A DNA stretch of 64,000 nt from Tetranychus cinnabarinus (Eukaryota > Arthropoda > Arachnida > Trombidiformes > Tetranychidae), in the NCBI GenBank assembly GCA_022266195.1, contig WHVY01000002.1:8137001-8201000 (forward strand), given 5' to 3'. The notes beneath the pieces were generated by a model, which saw only the letters and a program-made list of their open reading frames with translations, was not told the DNA's origin and searched no databases. Numbering within the stretch: the first letter of the stretch is position 1; every line of letters starts with the position of its first letter. Below, one piece after another: positions 1 to 10,116 of the stretch. The position numbers and the translations under genes are program-made.

Positions 1-288
1 TATATAAAATAAGTGCTGAAGAGTTAACTTTATCATTACCGCAAACGGATTCAAATTCGATTATAACGGTCCCAAATTATAACCCTTTTTTGTCAGAAAA
101 ATTCATCACAGTGCTGTATGAAATAATTTTTTTTTACCTTGAATGGCAATAACTTTGAAAGCATTTGAATAAAATTTTGAAACTTTCCCAACTTGACCTT
201 CGATATTGTCTTTATAGATTCGATTTGTAAACCTGATTCAGAAAAAACGGGAACTAACTTTTTATACGAATTTATTGGATCACCTAAT
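1..288. other. Window edge, no gene seen
   Basis: AT-rich sequence left of the point where homology to the GR last exon stops. It replaces the final part of the GR pseudogene next to it. I recognise no gene or repeat in it. Confidence 0.5.
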
Positions 289-1312
289 AGGAGAACTATC
301 TTTAATATGATTAAGCCAACATCGCCTCTGTTGGTTCGAGTGAAGAAGAATCGCATCTGAAATTGAGAGAAACGAATGAAAATGAAATGAAAAGCGTTTT
401 ATAAATGCGTTTGAAACTCACCTCATTTTGCATCTCAATAGACTCTACTTTATATGAGAGTGAATAAACCTGGTTAAAGGCTTCATTTGCAAGTCGGTTT
501 ATGTTAGCGATGTGAAAGGTAAGGAGAACTTACCACTTCTCGAACCACCAACATGAGACTAACGGGATCATATTCATAGATGATAAATATCAAATTCAGC
601 TGAAAAGATCCGATGCAAGTGAAATAGTAAACAGGTAAAACCCAGAATAATAATGAGTCCAGTTTCCTCGTCTTCACAATAGCGACATCAAATGATCGAC
701 GAATCCTTTGCATCTCTTCATAGTCCAATGAGAAATCGGACATTTTTATAGATTCAATTTGATCTTCTACTATTTTAAAGCATACTTGAGCATGCAAACA
801 GCATTCAGTGATGAATTGAATGATAGTGTAGTGATTCAGGTAAATTATTGATTGAAATAGGTTCCAGAATACTTGTATAACCAGTCGATAATATGATTGT
901 GATTGACGATAGATTTGAATAGCGTCGTAAGCCCCATAAGTGGTATAAAGAGTGAATATGAATGGATAACCGGTTGTAATGAATGTCTGATTCTTGGCAA
1001 TATATTTACGAATGGAATCATTTGACATGTAAGTACCAATCTCTCTTTCGAAATAGTTGATGAATTTTTTGTATGATTTTCGCTTTAAAATCAAATAGAT
1101 GCAAATGACCAAGTAAGAAGCGGCATAATGAATGTGCCATAATGCGGCAAATCTTCCATTGATATTGAAAGCATGCATTGTATGTAAAACAGTAACAGTA
1201 AAGTTTAACAGAAGAAACAACCATTTTGTTTTATTATTGGTTTTTAGTGCCTTCGCAAATAGCCATGTTGGTGATTATTATCAGATTGTAACTCAGGATG
1301 GACTTGAGACAT
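289..1312 (-). pseudogene. GR pseudogene, minus subfamily (decayed copy of the GR at 34897-36012)
   Basis: Gustatory-receptor-like seven-helix protein of the minus-strand subfamily. The start codon (1312, MSQVHPELQ...) and the intron (357-421; donor GAG|GTGAG, acceptor CAG|ATG) are still recognisable. Against the intact paralogue at 34897-36012 it lacks 4 bp near 1266-1270 (frameshift at about codon 17) and 5 bp near 505-535 (second frameshift, in the fifth to sixth helix region). The last exon keeps only the MRFFFTR..RGDVGL..LKIVL portion before turning into unrelated sequence at about 289, so the last membrane segment is lost. The long open stretch 504-1220 still reads as most of exon 1. 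The three lesions make a functional receptor very unlikely. It forms a head-to-head pair with the truncated GR at 1966. Confidence 0.85.
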
Positions 1313-1965
1313 TTTCCGATAGTTTTAAGTAAGGTATTAACTCTAGTCGATTGAGTTATTCGGATTAACAAGATGCTGATCAAGTTAAAAGCTGATTTTA
1401 CTCTGAAAGTGTTACTTTACTATTTGACAGTCTATCGTGTGTTGGACTCAATTCATTCCATTTTTCATAACACAATTAATAATTTTGTCGATAAAATTTT
1501 CATTTTTGACTGCCATTTAATTCATTACAAGTTTCATGCTGGTTAAATTGTAGTTAGTAATAAAACATGGACAATCTTTTTAATTTTACGTTTTCTTTGA
1601 ATTTTAAAATGATTGATATTATTCAGCATTTGTGATGATTGATAACTTAATTAATGGAAGAATAATAAAGATTAAAATGAAAACATTGGTTTTAGTTACG
1701 ATCAAGAAAGTATTGTATTAATAATATAATTTGAAAATAATCTCAGCAAGACTTTTTCGAGCAGAAATGACGATCTTTTGTATTGAAAATACGATGTAAC
1801 TCAAAATGTTTTCAATGGTTTTTCAATACATATTATAATCGATGAGGGAATCAATAGTGACTTATTTTTACTCATTTCATTTCATATAAAATTAGCCTTT
1901 ATTCTGATAGTTTACCTTTGAAAGAAAAGTTTAAATCGCTTAATCTCATGAGTTGAGTTGAAAAT
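1313..1965. promoter_or_regulatory. Divergent GR spacer with conserved blocks
   Basis: Spacer between two head-to-head GRs. It carries the block beginning AATCTCAGCAAGACTTTTT at 1739, followed by a conserved stretch to about 1806, and an AAACATGGACAAT block near 1564. Both recur in nearly every GR spacer of this window. A TATA-like TATAAAA lies at 1885, about 80 bp before the plus-strand ATG. Compared with 36013-36801, about 165 bp is missing after 1806. That it acts as a bidirectional promoter is inference from conservation and position. Confidence 0.55.
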
Positions 1966-2508
1966 ATGGATAAAACTGATTCAAATGAAACAAATACAAA
2001 TATGTTTGAAATATGTAAACCAACTGGAATACTTGCTAAGGGACTTCATTCTGGACGTAAAGTCATCTTTCTGTTTCTTGGGCTCATTCTTTATATCGAT
2101 GGATTGATTTGGGCGATGGGACTTTGGATTCAAATGGGAGCAGTAATCTTGACAATTGATACGATGATACAAATGGCCTGTGGAACCTTCATACTACTTG
2201 TTTACTGGAACCGAAACAAATACATTGAATGCTTCAGTCACTTCGAAAGCAATGCTCAAATCAATATATTATGTCCGACTGTTGCTTGCTATTTGAAAAA
2301 ACATCGATTTATCATCACGGCTGCAGCTTCATTGAGCTTTACAACTTATTTCGGTACAGGTTGCTTCTATAAATTTCAAAGTTTGGACAATTTATCAGAT
2401 TCTTATGAGCAAGTTTTTGTTCTTGGAATCAGAATAGTTGGTCTTACAGGTTATTTTTCTCGTCGCTGTTTCTTTCTGGAAACTTGCCTTTATATCCAGA
2501 AAAATTAA
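1966..2508 (+). pseudogene. Truncated GR, plus subfamily (copy of the GR at 36802)
   Basis: N-terminal half of a plus-subfamily gustatory receptor, starting MDKTDSNETNTNMFEICKP and nearly identical to the intact gene at 36802-38023. It covers about four predicted membrane segments. Homology stops at about 2498, after ..ETCLYIQ, where the sequence runs into a copy of the inter-GR spacer, giving an early TAA at 2506-2508. The rest of exon 1, the intron and the last exon are gone. The conserved donor and last exon do not appear further downstream in register, so this is a deletion remnant and not a short receptor. Confidence 0.85.
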
Positions 2509-3144
2509 TTTTAACAGTCTATTGTTAGTTGCAAACAATTAATGAATTAAATTAATCATATTTTTGACAAAACAATTCAATAGTTTTGTCGCTATAATTT
2601 TTTCTGTTCAAGTTTCATGCTGGTATGCTTTTTAGTTTGCTACAATAAAACATGGACAATCCTTTCAATTTTACAATCTTTTTTGAATTTTAAAATGATT
2701 TATATTAGTTAAATTTTCGGTGATTGATAACTTAATCACTGGGAGAATTATCTAAATTAAACTGGAAACATTGAAAATATAATTTGGAAAACAATCTCAG
2801 CAAGATTTTCTGCGAGGAGAAATGACGATCTTTTGTATCGAAAATACGATTTAGCTCAACTTGAATGATCTTTTATGATCATTTTTTACTTCTAGTCAAA
2901 CTTATTGTTCGAAACGTCATTTCATTGTACAACGAAATAAAATGTTTTCTGGATTGATTGATCACAATAAAAAATTTCAATGTTGCAGAATTATTAATAT
3001 CTTTAATATCTTGCCATTTCTTTTCAACCAGACATTTTATGCAAATGGTCATTCAATGCATGACAAATTTTATAATCAATAAGCCAATCTAAAGTGAATC
3101 AATACTGACTTATTTGTCCTCATATATGTTTATATAAAATCACC
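2509..3144. repeat. Orphan GR spacer copy
   Basis: A second copy of the divergent-GR spacer, including AAACATGGACAATCC near 2650 and AATCTCAGCAAGATTTTC near 2795. The minus-strand GR that should lie on its left has been removed by the junction at about 2499. A TATA-like stretch lies at about 3130-3139. Confidence 0.6.
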
Positions 3145-3178
3145 AATTATTTTGCTGTTTTAAAACAGCAAAATAATT
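3145..3178. repeat. Perfect 34-bp palindrome replacing a GR start
   Basis: Two 17-bp arms with no spacer (arm reads AATTATTTTGCTGTTTT) sit exactly where the 5' untranslated region, ATG and first ~20 codons of the next GR should be. Two in-frame stops lie between the palindrome and the resumed coding sequence at about 3189. Confidence 0.9.
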
Positions 3179-3188
3179 AATACATAAT

Positions 3189-4328
3189 AACCAACTGGAA
3201 TACTTGCTAAAGGACTTTATTCTGGACGTAAAGCGATATTTCTGTTTCTTGGTCTCATCCTTTATATTGATGGATTGATTTGGGCGATGGAGCTTTGGAA
3301 TCCAAAGAATATTCTGGGAGCGCCGACTATCGCCATTTGTACGATGACGCAAATGGCCTGTGGAACCATCATACTCATTGTTTACTGGAACCGAAACAAA
3401 TACATTGAATGCTTCAATCACTTCGAAAGCAATGCTCAAATCAATACATTTTGTCCGTCTGTTGCTTGCTATTTGAAGAAAAATCGGTTTATCATCACGA
3501 CAGTCATTTCATTGGCCTTTGCTGCTTATTTTGGTACAAATAGCATGCATTTACATACAATTTTAGGAAATTATTATTATCAGCAAATTTCCATTTTTGG
3601 ATTCCGAACCATTGCTCTTACTGGTTATTTCACTTGTCTCTGTTTCTTCATTGAAACTTGCCTTTATATCCAGAGCTGTTTCTTGCAAGTTGAGACCCAT
3701 TTACGGATATTGAGTAACTCAGAAAGCGCTATAACATTGGAGGAGATTCGGAAAATTCGTCGATTGTACTGCATTGCTATTGAAAATACAGAAAAGATAA
3801 ATTCTCTTTCGATGCCTGTTATAGCCTTCTATTTCGTGCTCAGTTTCGTTGAATCTCATTTCGTTTTCATCTGCACGATTGCAAATCCAACTTTATACTC
3901 TATATTGCTATGTATTGCAGAACTTAGTACCTTTTCTTTGGCCATTTATCACATGATTTATATCAATCATCTTGCAATCAGAATTTACGAACAAGTTTAT
4001 TCTTTTTCATTTAAAACTGATTCACTGATTGTAAGCAAAGAGGTAATTCAGTTTATTTTAAGTTTTTTAAGATTCTTCATGAGCTGATGTATAAACTATT
4101 AGCAGAATTCCTTTTTACTACTATTGAAATCTTTTATTAACATAAATTTTCTCATTTTCTTCTTGAAATTAGATACAAATGTTTCTAACCCGAATATCGC
4201 TTGCAAATGTTGGCTTAACTTTCTTGGACATTTTTGTTATCACACCAACTTGCGCTACTTCACTGGGCACGTTATCGTTGACTTTTGCTTTAGCAACACC
4301 AACACTGGCCAGATATATCAAATCCTAA
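3189..4328 (+). pseudogene. GR lacking its start, plus subfamily (exons 3189-4042 and 4173-4328)
   Basis: Plus-subfamily gustatory receptor whose coding sequence resumes at PTGILAKGLYSGRK and then runs without frameshift to the conserved splice donor GAG|GTAATT. The intron is 4043-4172, the acceptor TTAG|ATACAA. The last exon encodes IQMFLTRISLANVGLTF.. and ends ARYIKS, with a normal TAA at 4328. The canonical ATG and the MFEICK segment are lost to a deletion bridged by a palindrome. The first in-frame Met, at 3275, would start inside the first helix. It is therefore probably dead, but everything after codon ~22 is intact, so the loss is recent, or an undetected upstream exon supplies a start. 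Confidence 0.75.
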
Positions 4329-5082
4329 TGTTTAACTTCATTGTTACAATACTTTACCTGTGCAAATTCATTAAGTAAATGCATTTTATCATTAATTATC
4401 AATCACGACAATTCAACTTCAAGGACATAAGGATTTTAAGCACAATTACAAATTGATAATTCACTTCGACACCTTTTTATAGATTAAAGATTTTTTAAAT
4501 AGAATTTTCTTTACACTGTAATTTATAATGCAATTAAGCAAACTATAAATTGTAACTTTATCAACCGCTTTAACAATGAATTCAATGGCACCAAATTTGG
4601 CACATCTTTGTTATTACACCGACTTGCTCGACTTCACTGGTCACAACTGCAATCACAATTGGTCCCAACTATTGCTTTAGAAACACCAACACTGGCCAGT
4701 TATGTCAGTCCTAAGGACATAAGGATTTTGAGCACAATTACAAATAAATAAGTAATTACACCAACATTTTGATTTTTATGAAAAATTCAGGTTTCTCCAT
4801 ACTGACAATTGTATTTTAACCAATGCAATATTATATTGTAATAATAATCAAGGAAACTGTAAATTGCCTTTTTCTTTGCCCGCTTTGAAAATGCATTCAA
4901 TTTTCGTACTCGGTAATGACCCGATCCAACGCAAGAAAAATAATCATAAGTTACATTTACCATAACAACAATCTCAGCAAGACTTTCAACGAGGAGTAAT
5001 GACGATATTTTGTAACAAAATAAGATGAAACTCAAAGTATTACCGATAGATAAATACATGTAATAGATCATCTTTTATGCTG
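4329..5082. pseudogene. Scrambled GR debris: last-exon remnant, minus-GR scrap, spacer scrap
   Basis: No intact gene. About 4585-4722 is a second, degraded plus-GR last exon (CATCTTTGTTATTACACCGA and TTTAGAAACACCAACACTGG are recognisable). About 4905-4935 is a minus-strand scrap of the minus-GR segment around CVGSG (normally CIGSF). It is joined directly to an AATCTCAGCAAGAC spacer block at about 4970. The same junction is present at 27340-27400. Confidence 0.6.
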
Positions 5083-5370
5083 ATTTTTTTTCTTCCAGTC
5101 AAAACTAAACGTTCAAAACATCATTTAACCTTTCAATGAAAAGGAATGTTTCCTAAATTGATTGATTGAAGCACTAATTTAAAATATCTTATTTGCAAAC
5201 GGTTATTCAATCCATGACCAATTTTATAATCATTGAGCCAACCCAGAATAAATCAAAACTGAGTTGTTTGTGCTCATTTCAATTTATACAATCAGTTCTT
5301 ATTTCTCGAGTTTACCTCTGAAAGAAAAGTCAAATTTCAGAGTTATTAGATAGAGTAATAGATTGAAAAT

Positions 5371-5534
5371 ATGGGTAAAATGGATATACCCGAATATCTC
5401 TTGCAAATGTTGGCTTGACTTTCTTGGACATCTTTGTTATCACGCCGACTTGTGCTACTTCACTGGCCACGGTATCATTGACAGCTGCTTTAGCAACACC
5501 AACACTGGCAAAATATAGTATCAAGTCTTAATGT
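5371..5534 (+). pseudogene. GR start fused straight to its last exon
   Basis: ATGGGTAAAATGGAT, the first five codons of a plus-subfamily GR (compare 27786), is followed at once by the last-exon sequence starting CCCGAATATCTCTTGCAAATG. Nearly all of exon 1 and the intron have been deleted. The fusion is out of frame (MGKMDIPEYLLQMLA then stop). The last exon itself would still read ..LANVGLTFLDIFVITPTC.. to a terminal TAA at 5534, with two extra bases in ..AAATATAGTATCAAG.. relative to sister copies. Confidence 0.8.
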
Positions 5535-5654
5535 CTTACTTCAATATTTCAGCCCTTCAAGTTTGCACAAATACCTAGAAAATTCATTTTACTAATAAAT
5601 ACAAATCACGAAAATTGAGAGTGAGGATTTTAAGCACGATTACAAATTTAAAAT

Positions 5655-5843
5655 CTAATACAATGTAGCACTGAAAAGCAAAATGCACCTCCAAAAACGG
5701 TAAAAATAATCTACTACAATGGCATAGCAACTTCCTAGCAAATAAATAGCAAGAATGGACAATAGTAAGCAAGGCGCTTGGATAATGGCAAATAGCCAGT
5801 TCTTCAACGAATCGACAACTTGAAGTGCCTCTTGAGTTTCCAT
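5655..5843 (-). pseudogene. Truncated copy of the small METQE membrane ORF
   Basis: Reads METQEALQVVDSLKNW.. for 62 codons, one predicted membrane segment plus part of a second, then stops after SATLY, where the fuller copy at 21265-21510 continues. The start codon and the upstream TATATAAG-like box (about 5878-5885) are retained. I do not recognise the family. It is probably a 3'-truncated duplicate, though it could still be translated. Confidence 0.5.
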
Positions 5844-6785
5844 TGAATCAGTTGATCACTGAACTCTTGTGTGCGATCTTATATAGCATAGTCTTATATA
5901 GTCTTGTTTGAGTAATCTTATTCCCTTATTATTATAATAAACTTACTATTAAAGGCATATATTCAACAGATCTGGGATTCGACTTATCGATAGATTACCT
6001 GATGATAAAGTTTTGATCTTGAGCAAGTAGCACCTTGAATATCAACTATGAGTAAGTATTATTAAACTAAAAATGAAACCAAAGAGTTTAATCAAAGTAC
6101 CAGCAGTTGCATAAATGTGTTACAATTATCAAAATTCAATTTGAAAATGGTCAGAACTTTTTATAACTTATAAAGTGTAATGCAAAAAATAGAAATTGTT
6201 CAGTACCAGATGATGAAATTTTGATTTTCAGCAAGTAGCACCTTGAATATCAACTATTAAACTAAAGATGAAACCAAAGAGTTTAATCAAAGCACCAGCA
6301 GTTGAATAAATGTGTTTAAATACAATTATCAAAATTCAATTTGAAATCGGTCAGAATTTATAAAACTTATGAATTATGAATTCGAAATGTTTTTCATAAT
6401 AATTTTTTATTTGTGCTCTTTCAAACGTTCGGTGGTGTACAGTTATCTGAATATGCTCAATTTTCGGTATTTAATCACAGAATGACAATTATTGAAGTTG
6501 TGTCAAGATTTTATCATAATGGATGCTTATTGCAATTATAATTTCATAACAATTATATAATAATGAAAGTTTAAGTTCTTTTTTTGAAAATGGTGACAAT
6601 TGCCAGTAGTATCTACACAACTTATAACTTATGCCAAAAAACAAAACAGAAATGCTTACAACAAATAATGTTTCAAACTGTTCTAAATGAGCTCAATTTT
6701 CACGAGCAAAATCATAAAAATTACAATTAGGGATCTAAGTAAAGATATAACACATAATTTCATTAACAGACTTCGAGCTTTACAT
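5844..6785. repeat. Inter-GR 3' flank with internal tandem duplication
   Basis: No gene. It holds a promoter-like TATA at about 5880, then a roughly 200-bp segment (about 5990-6180) repeated in direct orientation at about 6208-6380. The second copy and its right flank recur at 29757-30290. A block containing CAAACGTTCGGTGGTGTAC (about 6423) is also found near 14857 and 29976, always downstream of minus-strand GRs. Confidence 0.6.
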
Positions 6786-8774
6786 TCAATTTTTCTTGAA
6801 AATTGTTGAAATTGCCAGAGCAATAGTCAATGCCAACATCGCACCTTCTGATTCGAGTGCAAAAGAACCGCATCTGAAATGAAAAGAAAAGAAAGAAAAT
6901 GAAATGAAATGAAAAGCATTTCACAAATGATTTGAATCTCACCTCATTCTGCATCTCAATAGACTCTACTTTGTATGAGAGTGAATAAACCTGGTTAAAG
7001 TCTCCATTTGCAAGTCGGTTTATGTTAGAAATACTCAATGTAAGCAGAATCAATACAAAGACTTCTCGAACAATCAACATGAGATGAAGGTGACTATATT
7101 CATAGATTATGAGTACCAAATTTAACTGAAATTATCCAATGCAAGTAAGATAGTAAACAGGTAAAACCCAGAATAATAATGAGTCCAGTTTTCTCGTCTT
7201 TTTAATGGTCACATCATATAATTGGCGAATCCTTTGCATATCTTCAAAGTTCAATGAGGAATCGGACATTTTTAAAGTATCAATTTGATCTTCTACTATC
7301 TTAAAGAATGTTTGAGCACACAGACAGCATTCGATGAGGAATTGAATGATTATGTAGGGACTCGTGTAGATTATTGCTCGAAAAAGGTTCCAGATTACTT
7401 TTATAACCAGTCGATAATATGATTGTGATAGACGATAGATTTGAATAGCGTCGTAAGCCCCATAAGTGATATAAAGATGAATAAACATGAATGGATAACC
7501 AATTGTGATTAGTGACCGATTTTTGGCAATAGTAGTTGGAAACCATACGCTTCGAGCACAAAAGAGACCATACGCTTCGAGTACAAAGTGAAGGTCCAAT
7601 AAAAAGAAAGAAAATTAAACCTTGATGCGGTTTCAGCACTCAACAAGTTAAAGAGCTAAATGAAAAAACATGATACTTTTAGAAAGCAACTAATTGTTTA
7701 AAGAATAAGGAAAATTAAACGCCCGGGGCTGATCTCTCGTGATTAAACAGTTCCAGTTAATTGCCGTAAACTCGCAAGTTAAGAGATATCAACTGATACG
7801 CGAGATTAATGAAATCAATTAACTTGCGAGCAAAATTTCCTAATAATTTCATATAGCCCGGGGTAAACATTTTGATTTTAAGAATAGATATATCATGATG
7901 ATTTATATTATCTGATTCAGGTCTCAATAAGGTAAAAATTTGTGGTTTTTTCTCAGAAAAGAACTTAAGATGATGACCGATAAGTTATCTTGATGAAGAA
8001 TTAGTGTATAAACCGAGTTGAATCTTCAGATTTTATTCATTAAGTCTTCAGCTTTCAGAATTGATTTTTCTTTTAATACTTCTTAACCACTCTTACTCTC
8101 TCTCCTACTCATTTATCCTTCATCTACTCAATCAAACAATGTCCAGCCGTACCTCAGCACCAACAGCACCCTCATCAACACCAGCACAAACAGCATCCGC
8201 TTCAACATCATTGATGCACGGATCCGCAGCCGTTGGTGACCACCCAATCAAGGCTATCAAACGTCGTGGTTATATGGACGTTAAAGTTACTCGTTCCTTG
8301 GTTGGCGTTGCAGAGTGGGAGGACACCTTGGTCATCATCAAGGATACGAACCGCTTGAAAGCCAACGCAGGGGAGGCGGATGATGCGAGGCCCCTTGGTT
8401 TTCTGCCATCGGATTACAAATTGGTCAAAGCCTTTGATGAGGACGATGTGACAGGTTACACTCGCGGATATATTTACAAATGGAATCATTTGACATGTAA
8501 GTTCCAATTTCTCTGTCAAAATAGTTGATGAACGATTTCCGCTTGAAAATCAAATAAATGTAAATTGCCAAGTAAGAAGTGAAATAAAAGATACACCATG
8601 ATGAGGCAAAGCCTTTGTGAATATTGAAATTTTGTAGCGTTTGAAAAACAGTCACAGTAAAGGATAACAGAAACAGCGATAATATCGTTTTATTTTTGGT
8701 TTTTAGTGCCTTCGCAAATAGTCCGCTTGTTGGTGATAATTATCAGATTGTATTTCAGGATGCACTTGCGACAT
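6786..8774 (-). pseudogene. GR pseudogene interrupted by an insertion (6786-6873, 6943-~7532, ~8476-8774)
   Basis: Minus-subfamily GR with start at 8774 and stop at 6786. Lesions are a 1-bp loss near codon 17 (CACCAACAAGCG), a ~0.94-kb insertion at about 7533-8475 between the SICKYI and KNRSLITIG segments, a stop in the GSFQ segment near 7130 (GGATAATTTC for GGATCATTTC), and a 62-bp deletion in the last exon joining ..RCDVG to ..TIALA out of frame. The intron (6874-6942) keeps its splice signals. Flanks and sequence resemble the intact GR at 30301-31416, so it is a dead duplicate of that unit. Confidence 0.85.
7533..8475 (+). mobile_element. Unidentified insertion carrying a truncated ORF (8139-~8468)
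   Basis: Foreign to the GR repeat on both sides and visibly richer in GC in its coding part. In order: a short tandem repeat containing ACCATACGCTTCGAG (twice, 7543-7590); a segment bounded by two GCCCGGGG octamers (7721 and 7856) with a 12-bp inverted repeat CTCGCAAGTTAA inside; a TATA-like site near 8007; a pyrimidine-rich leader; and an ATG at 8139. The ORF begins MSSRTSAPTAPSSTPAQ, then a basic and acidic region with ..SLVGVAEWEDTLVIIKD.., and runs without stop into antisense GR at about 8468. Possible 3-bp target duplication (ATA). I do not recognise the protein. A 5' fragment of an LTR retroelement (LTR, leader, gag start) or of a captured host gene are both possible. Confidence 0.5.
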
Positions 8775-9195
8775 TTAAGTGATACTGTGATTTTATTACC
8801 TTCAGTCGATTTAGTATATTAGGCTGATCTGGTAAAGTTAAAAGCTGATTTTACTCTGAAACTGTCATTCCATTATTTTAAAGTCTATTATTGTATTAAA
8901 TTAATCAAATTTTTCATCACAATACATAACAATTTAATAGTTTTGTCAATAAAATTTTGGACCTTAGCTATAATTTAGTTGTGCTCAATTTTCATGCTGG
9001 TTAGTCTGTGCAGTAACAAAACATGGACAATGTTCTTACTTTTATGGTTTTCTTTGGATTTTAAAATCATTTAAATGATTTCAATGATTGATGACTTAAT
9101 TACTGAGAGAATAATCTAGATTAAAATTAAAACATTGAAAAATCTGGTTTTTGTGCGATTAAGAAAGTATAATTTGAAAACAATCTCAGCAAGAC
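8775..9195. repeat. GR spacer copy, left half
   Basis: Spacer sequence homologous to 16221-16670, including AAACATGGACAATGTTC near 9021. It ends in CAATCTCAGCAAGAC, where a 1.03-kb insertion begins. The matching right half resumes at 10227 and, after the mariner, at 11538. Confidence 0.75.
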
Positions 9196-9210
9196 AGTAG
9201 TAGTAAAACT

Positions 9211-9290
9211 ACACAATCTAACCTCTCTACACAATCTAACCCCTGTACACAATCTAAACCTAGTACACAATTTAACCCTACTACATAGTT
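9211..9290. repeat. Minisatellite, ~18-19 bp x 4
   Basis: Four adjacent variants of TACACAATCTAACC(CC)TG at the left end of the insertion. Subterminal arrays of this sort occur in some DNA transposons, but I cannot tie this one to a family. Confidence 0.75.
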
Positions 9291-9382
9291 CATTAAACTA
9301 TAACTTATAATTTAACAGTTTTGTCCTTGAGATTGTTAATTACGTCAAGCGAGATGAAAACGGTACAGTTTTTTTCTATAAA

Positions 9383-9835
9383 ATGTTTGCAAATAACAAG
9401 AAAAGTTCATTTTGTCTTAAACCTCGTTTCAAAATGGATGAACGAAGTCAAACACTCATACCTTTTGCTCAGTTGTTACTAGATGATACTCAACTTTATC
9501 CCTTAAACGTGTTATCAGCGGATGTGATAAGACAGAATGCGGATAGTGATGAACCTGATACATACAATCTACAAATACAAGATATTAGGGCATCAATTAC
9601 TTCATCTTATGAGTTTAGTTGCTCTTCGTGGGATATTGAGGCTCAACATCCAGAATATATTACATTAGCAAGTCGTTTATCAACTTTCACAAACTGGACT
9701 AGTGAGAGTGTATTTCCACCTGAATTAGCAAAAGCTGGTTTTCTGTTCGCAGGGCAAACAGATACTGTTGTTTGCTCATCACTTGCAGTTTCTTGGGAAG
9801 ACGATGATGAAACAACTTCCATTGGCTCAGGCTGA
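9383..9835 (+). pseudogene. BIR-domain (IAP-like) fragment
   Basis: 150-codon ORF. Residues about 91-139 match the first half of a baculovirus-IAP-repeat domain: RLSTFTNW, then PPELAKAGFLFAGQTDTVVC with the typical AGF..G..D.V.C spacing. In intact BIRs this cysteine is followed by C at +3 and later H and C to bind zinc. Here the second cysteine position is Leu (CSSL), and the protein ends 16 residues later without the His/Cys pair, so no zinc site can form. Residues 1-90 are not recognised. BIR proteins act in caspase inhibition or cell division; this piece probably does neither. It lies inside an insertion, so a captured and broken gene is the simplest reading. Confidence 0.65.
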
Positions 9836-9897
9836 GAGGATGATATCGGGGTAGGCTGATCGTATGAGCAATCATCATCACAATCAGCATCATCATT

Positions 9898-10116
9898 TTA
9901 GTCCAAACACAGATCTTCTTCCACAATAAGCCTTTGTTGAGATTTAGCTATAATTTGAGAGTATATTGCATTAACAAATAACTTTTCCTCGATTGTAGGT
10001 TGAGTTGGTTGTAGATTTGGGTACTCTTCATTCAATTTAGTTTTGCACAGAATTACCACATTTGCTGGATTGAAATCAATTTTGATACAATGAAAATTTT
10101 TCACTTTGTTGCTCAT
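9898..10116 (-). CDS. Small unrecognised ORF inside the insertion
   Basis: 72 codons from MSNKVKNFHCIK to EEDLCLD, convergent with the BIR ORF and 62 bp from it. There is no signal peptide, membrane segment or motif I recognise. It could be part of the mobile element, the end of a longer broken gene, or chance. Confidence 0.25.
   Translation of the reverse strand: MSNKVKNFHCIKIDFNPANVVILCKTKLNEEYPNLQPTQPTIEEKLFVNAIYSQIIAKSQQRLIVEEDLCLD

Noticed and set aside
2509..3144. Missing 3' half of the GR at 1966 located downstream
   Set aside because: The sequence after 2499 is a spacer copy, and the next GR exon belongs to a different member. The two cannot be one spliced gene, because no donor follows ..CLYIQ.
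8061..8138. Earlier start for the ORF in the 7533-8475 insert
   Set aside because: The stretch is a pyrimidine-rich leader with Leu/Ser/Tyr content. The ATG at 8139 begins the part with coding-like composition.
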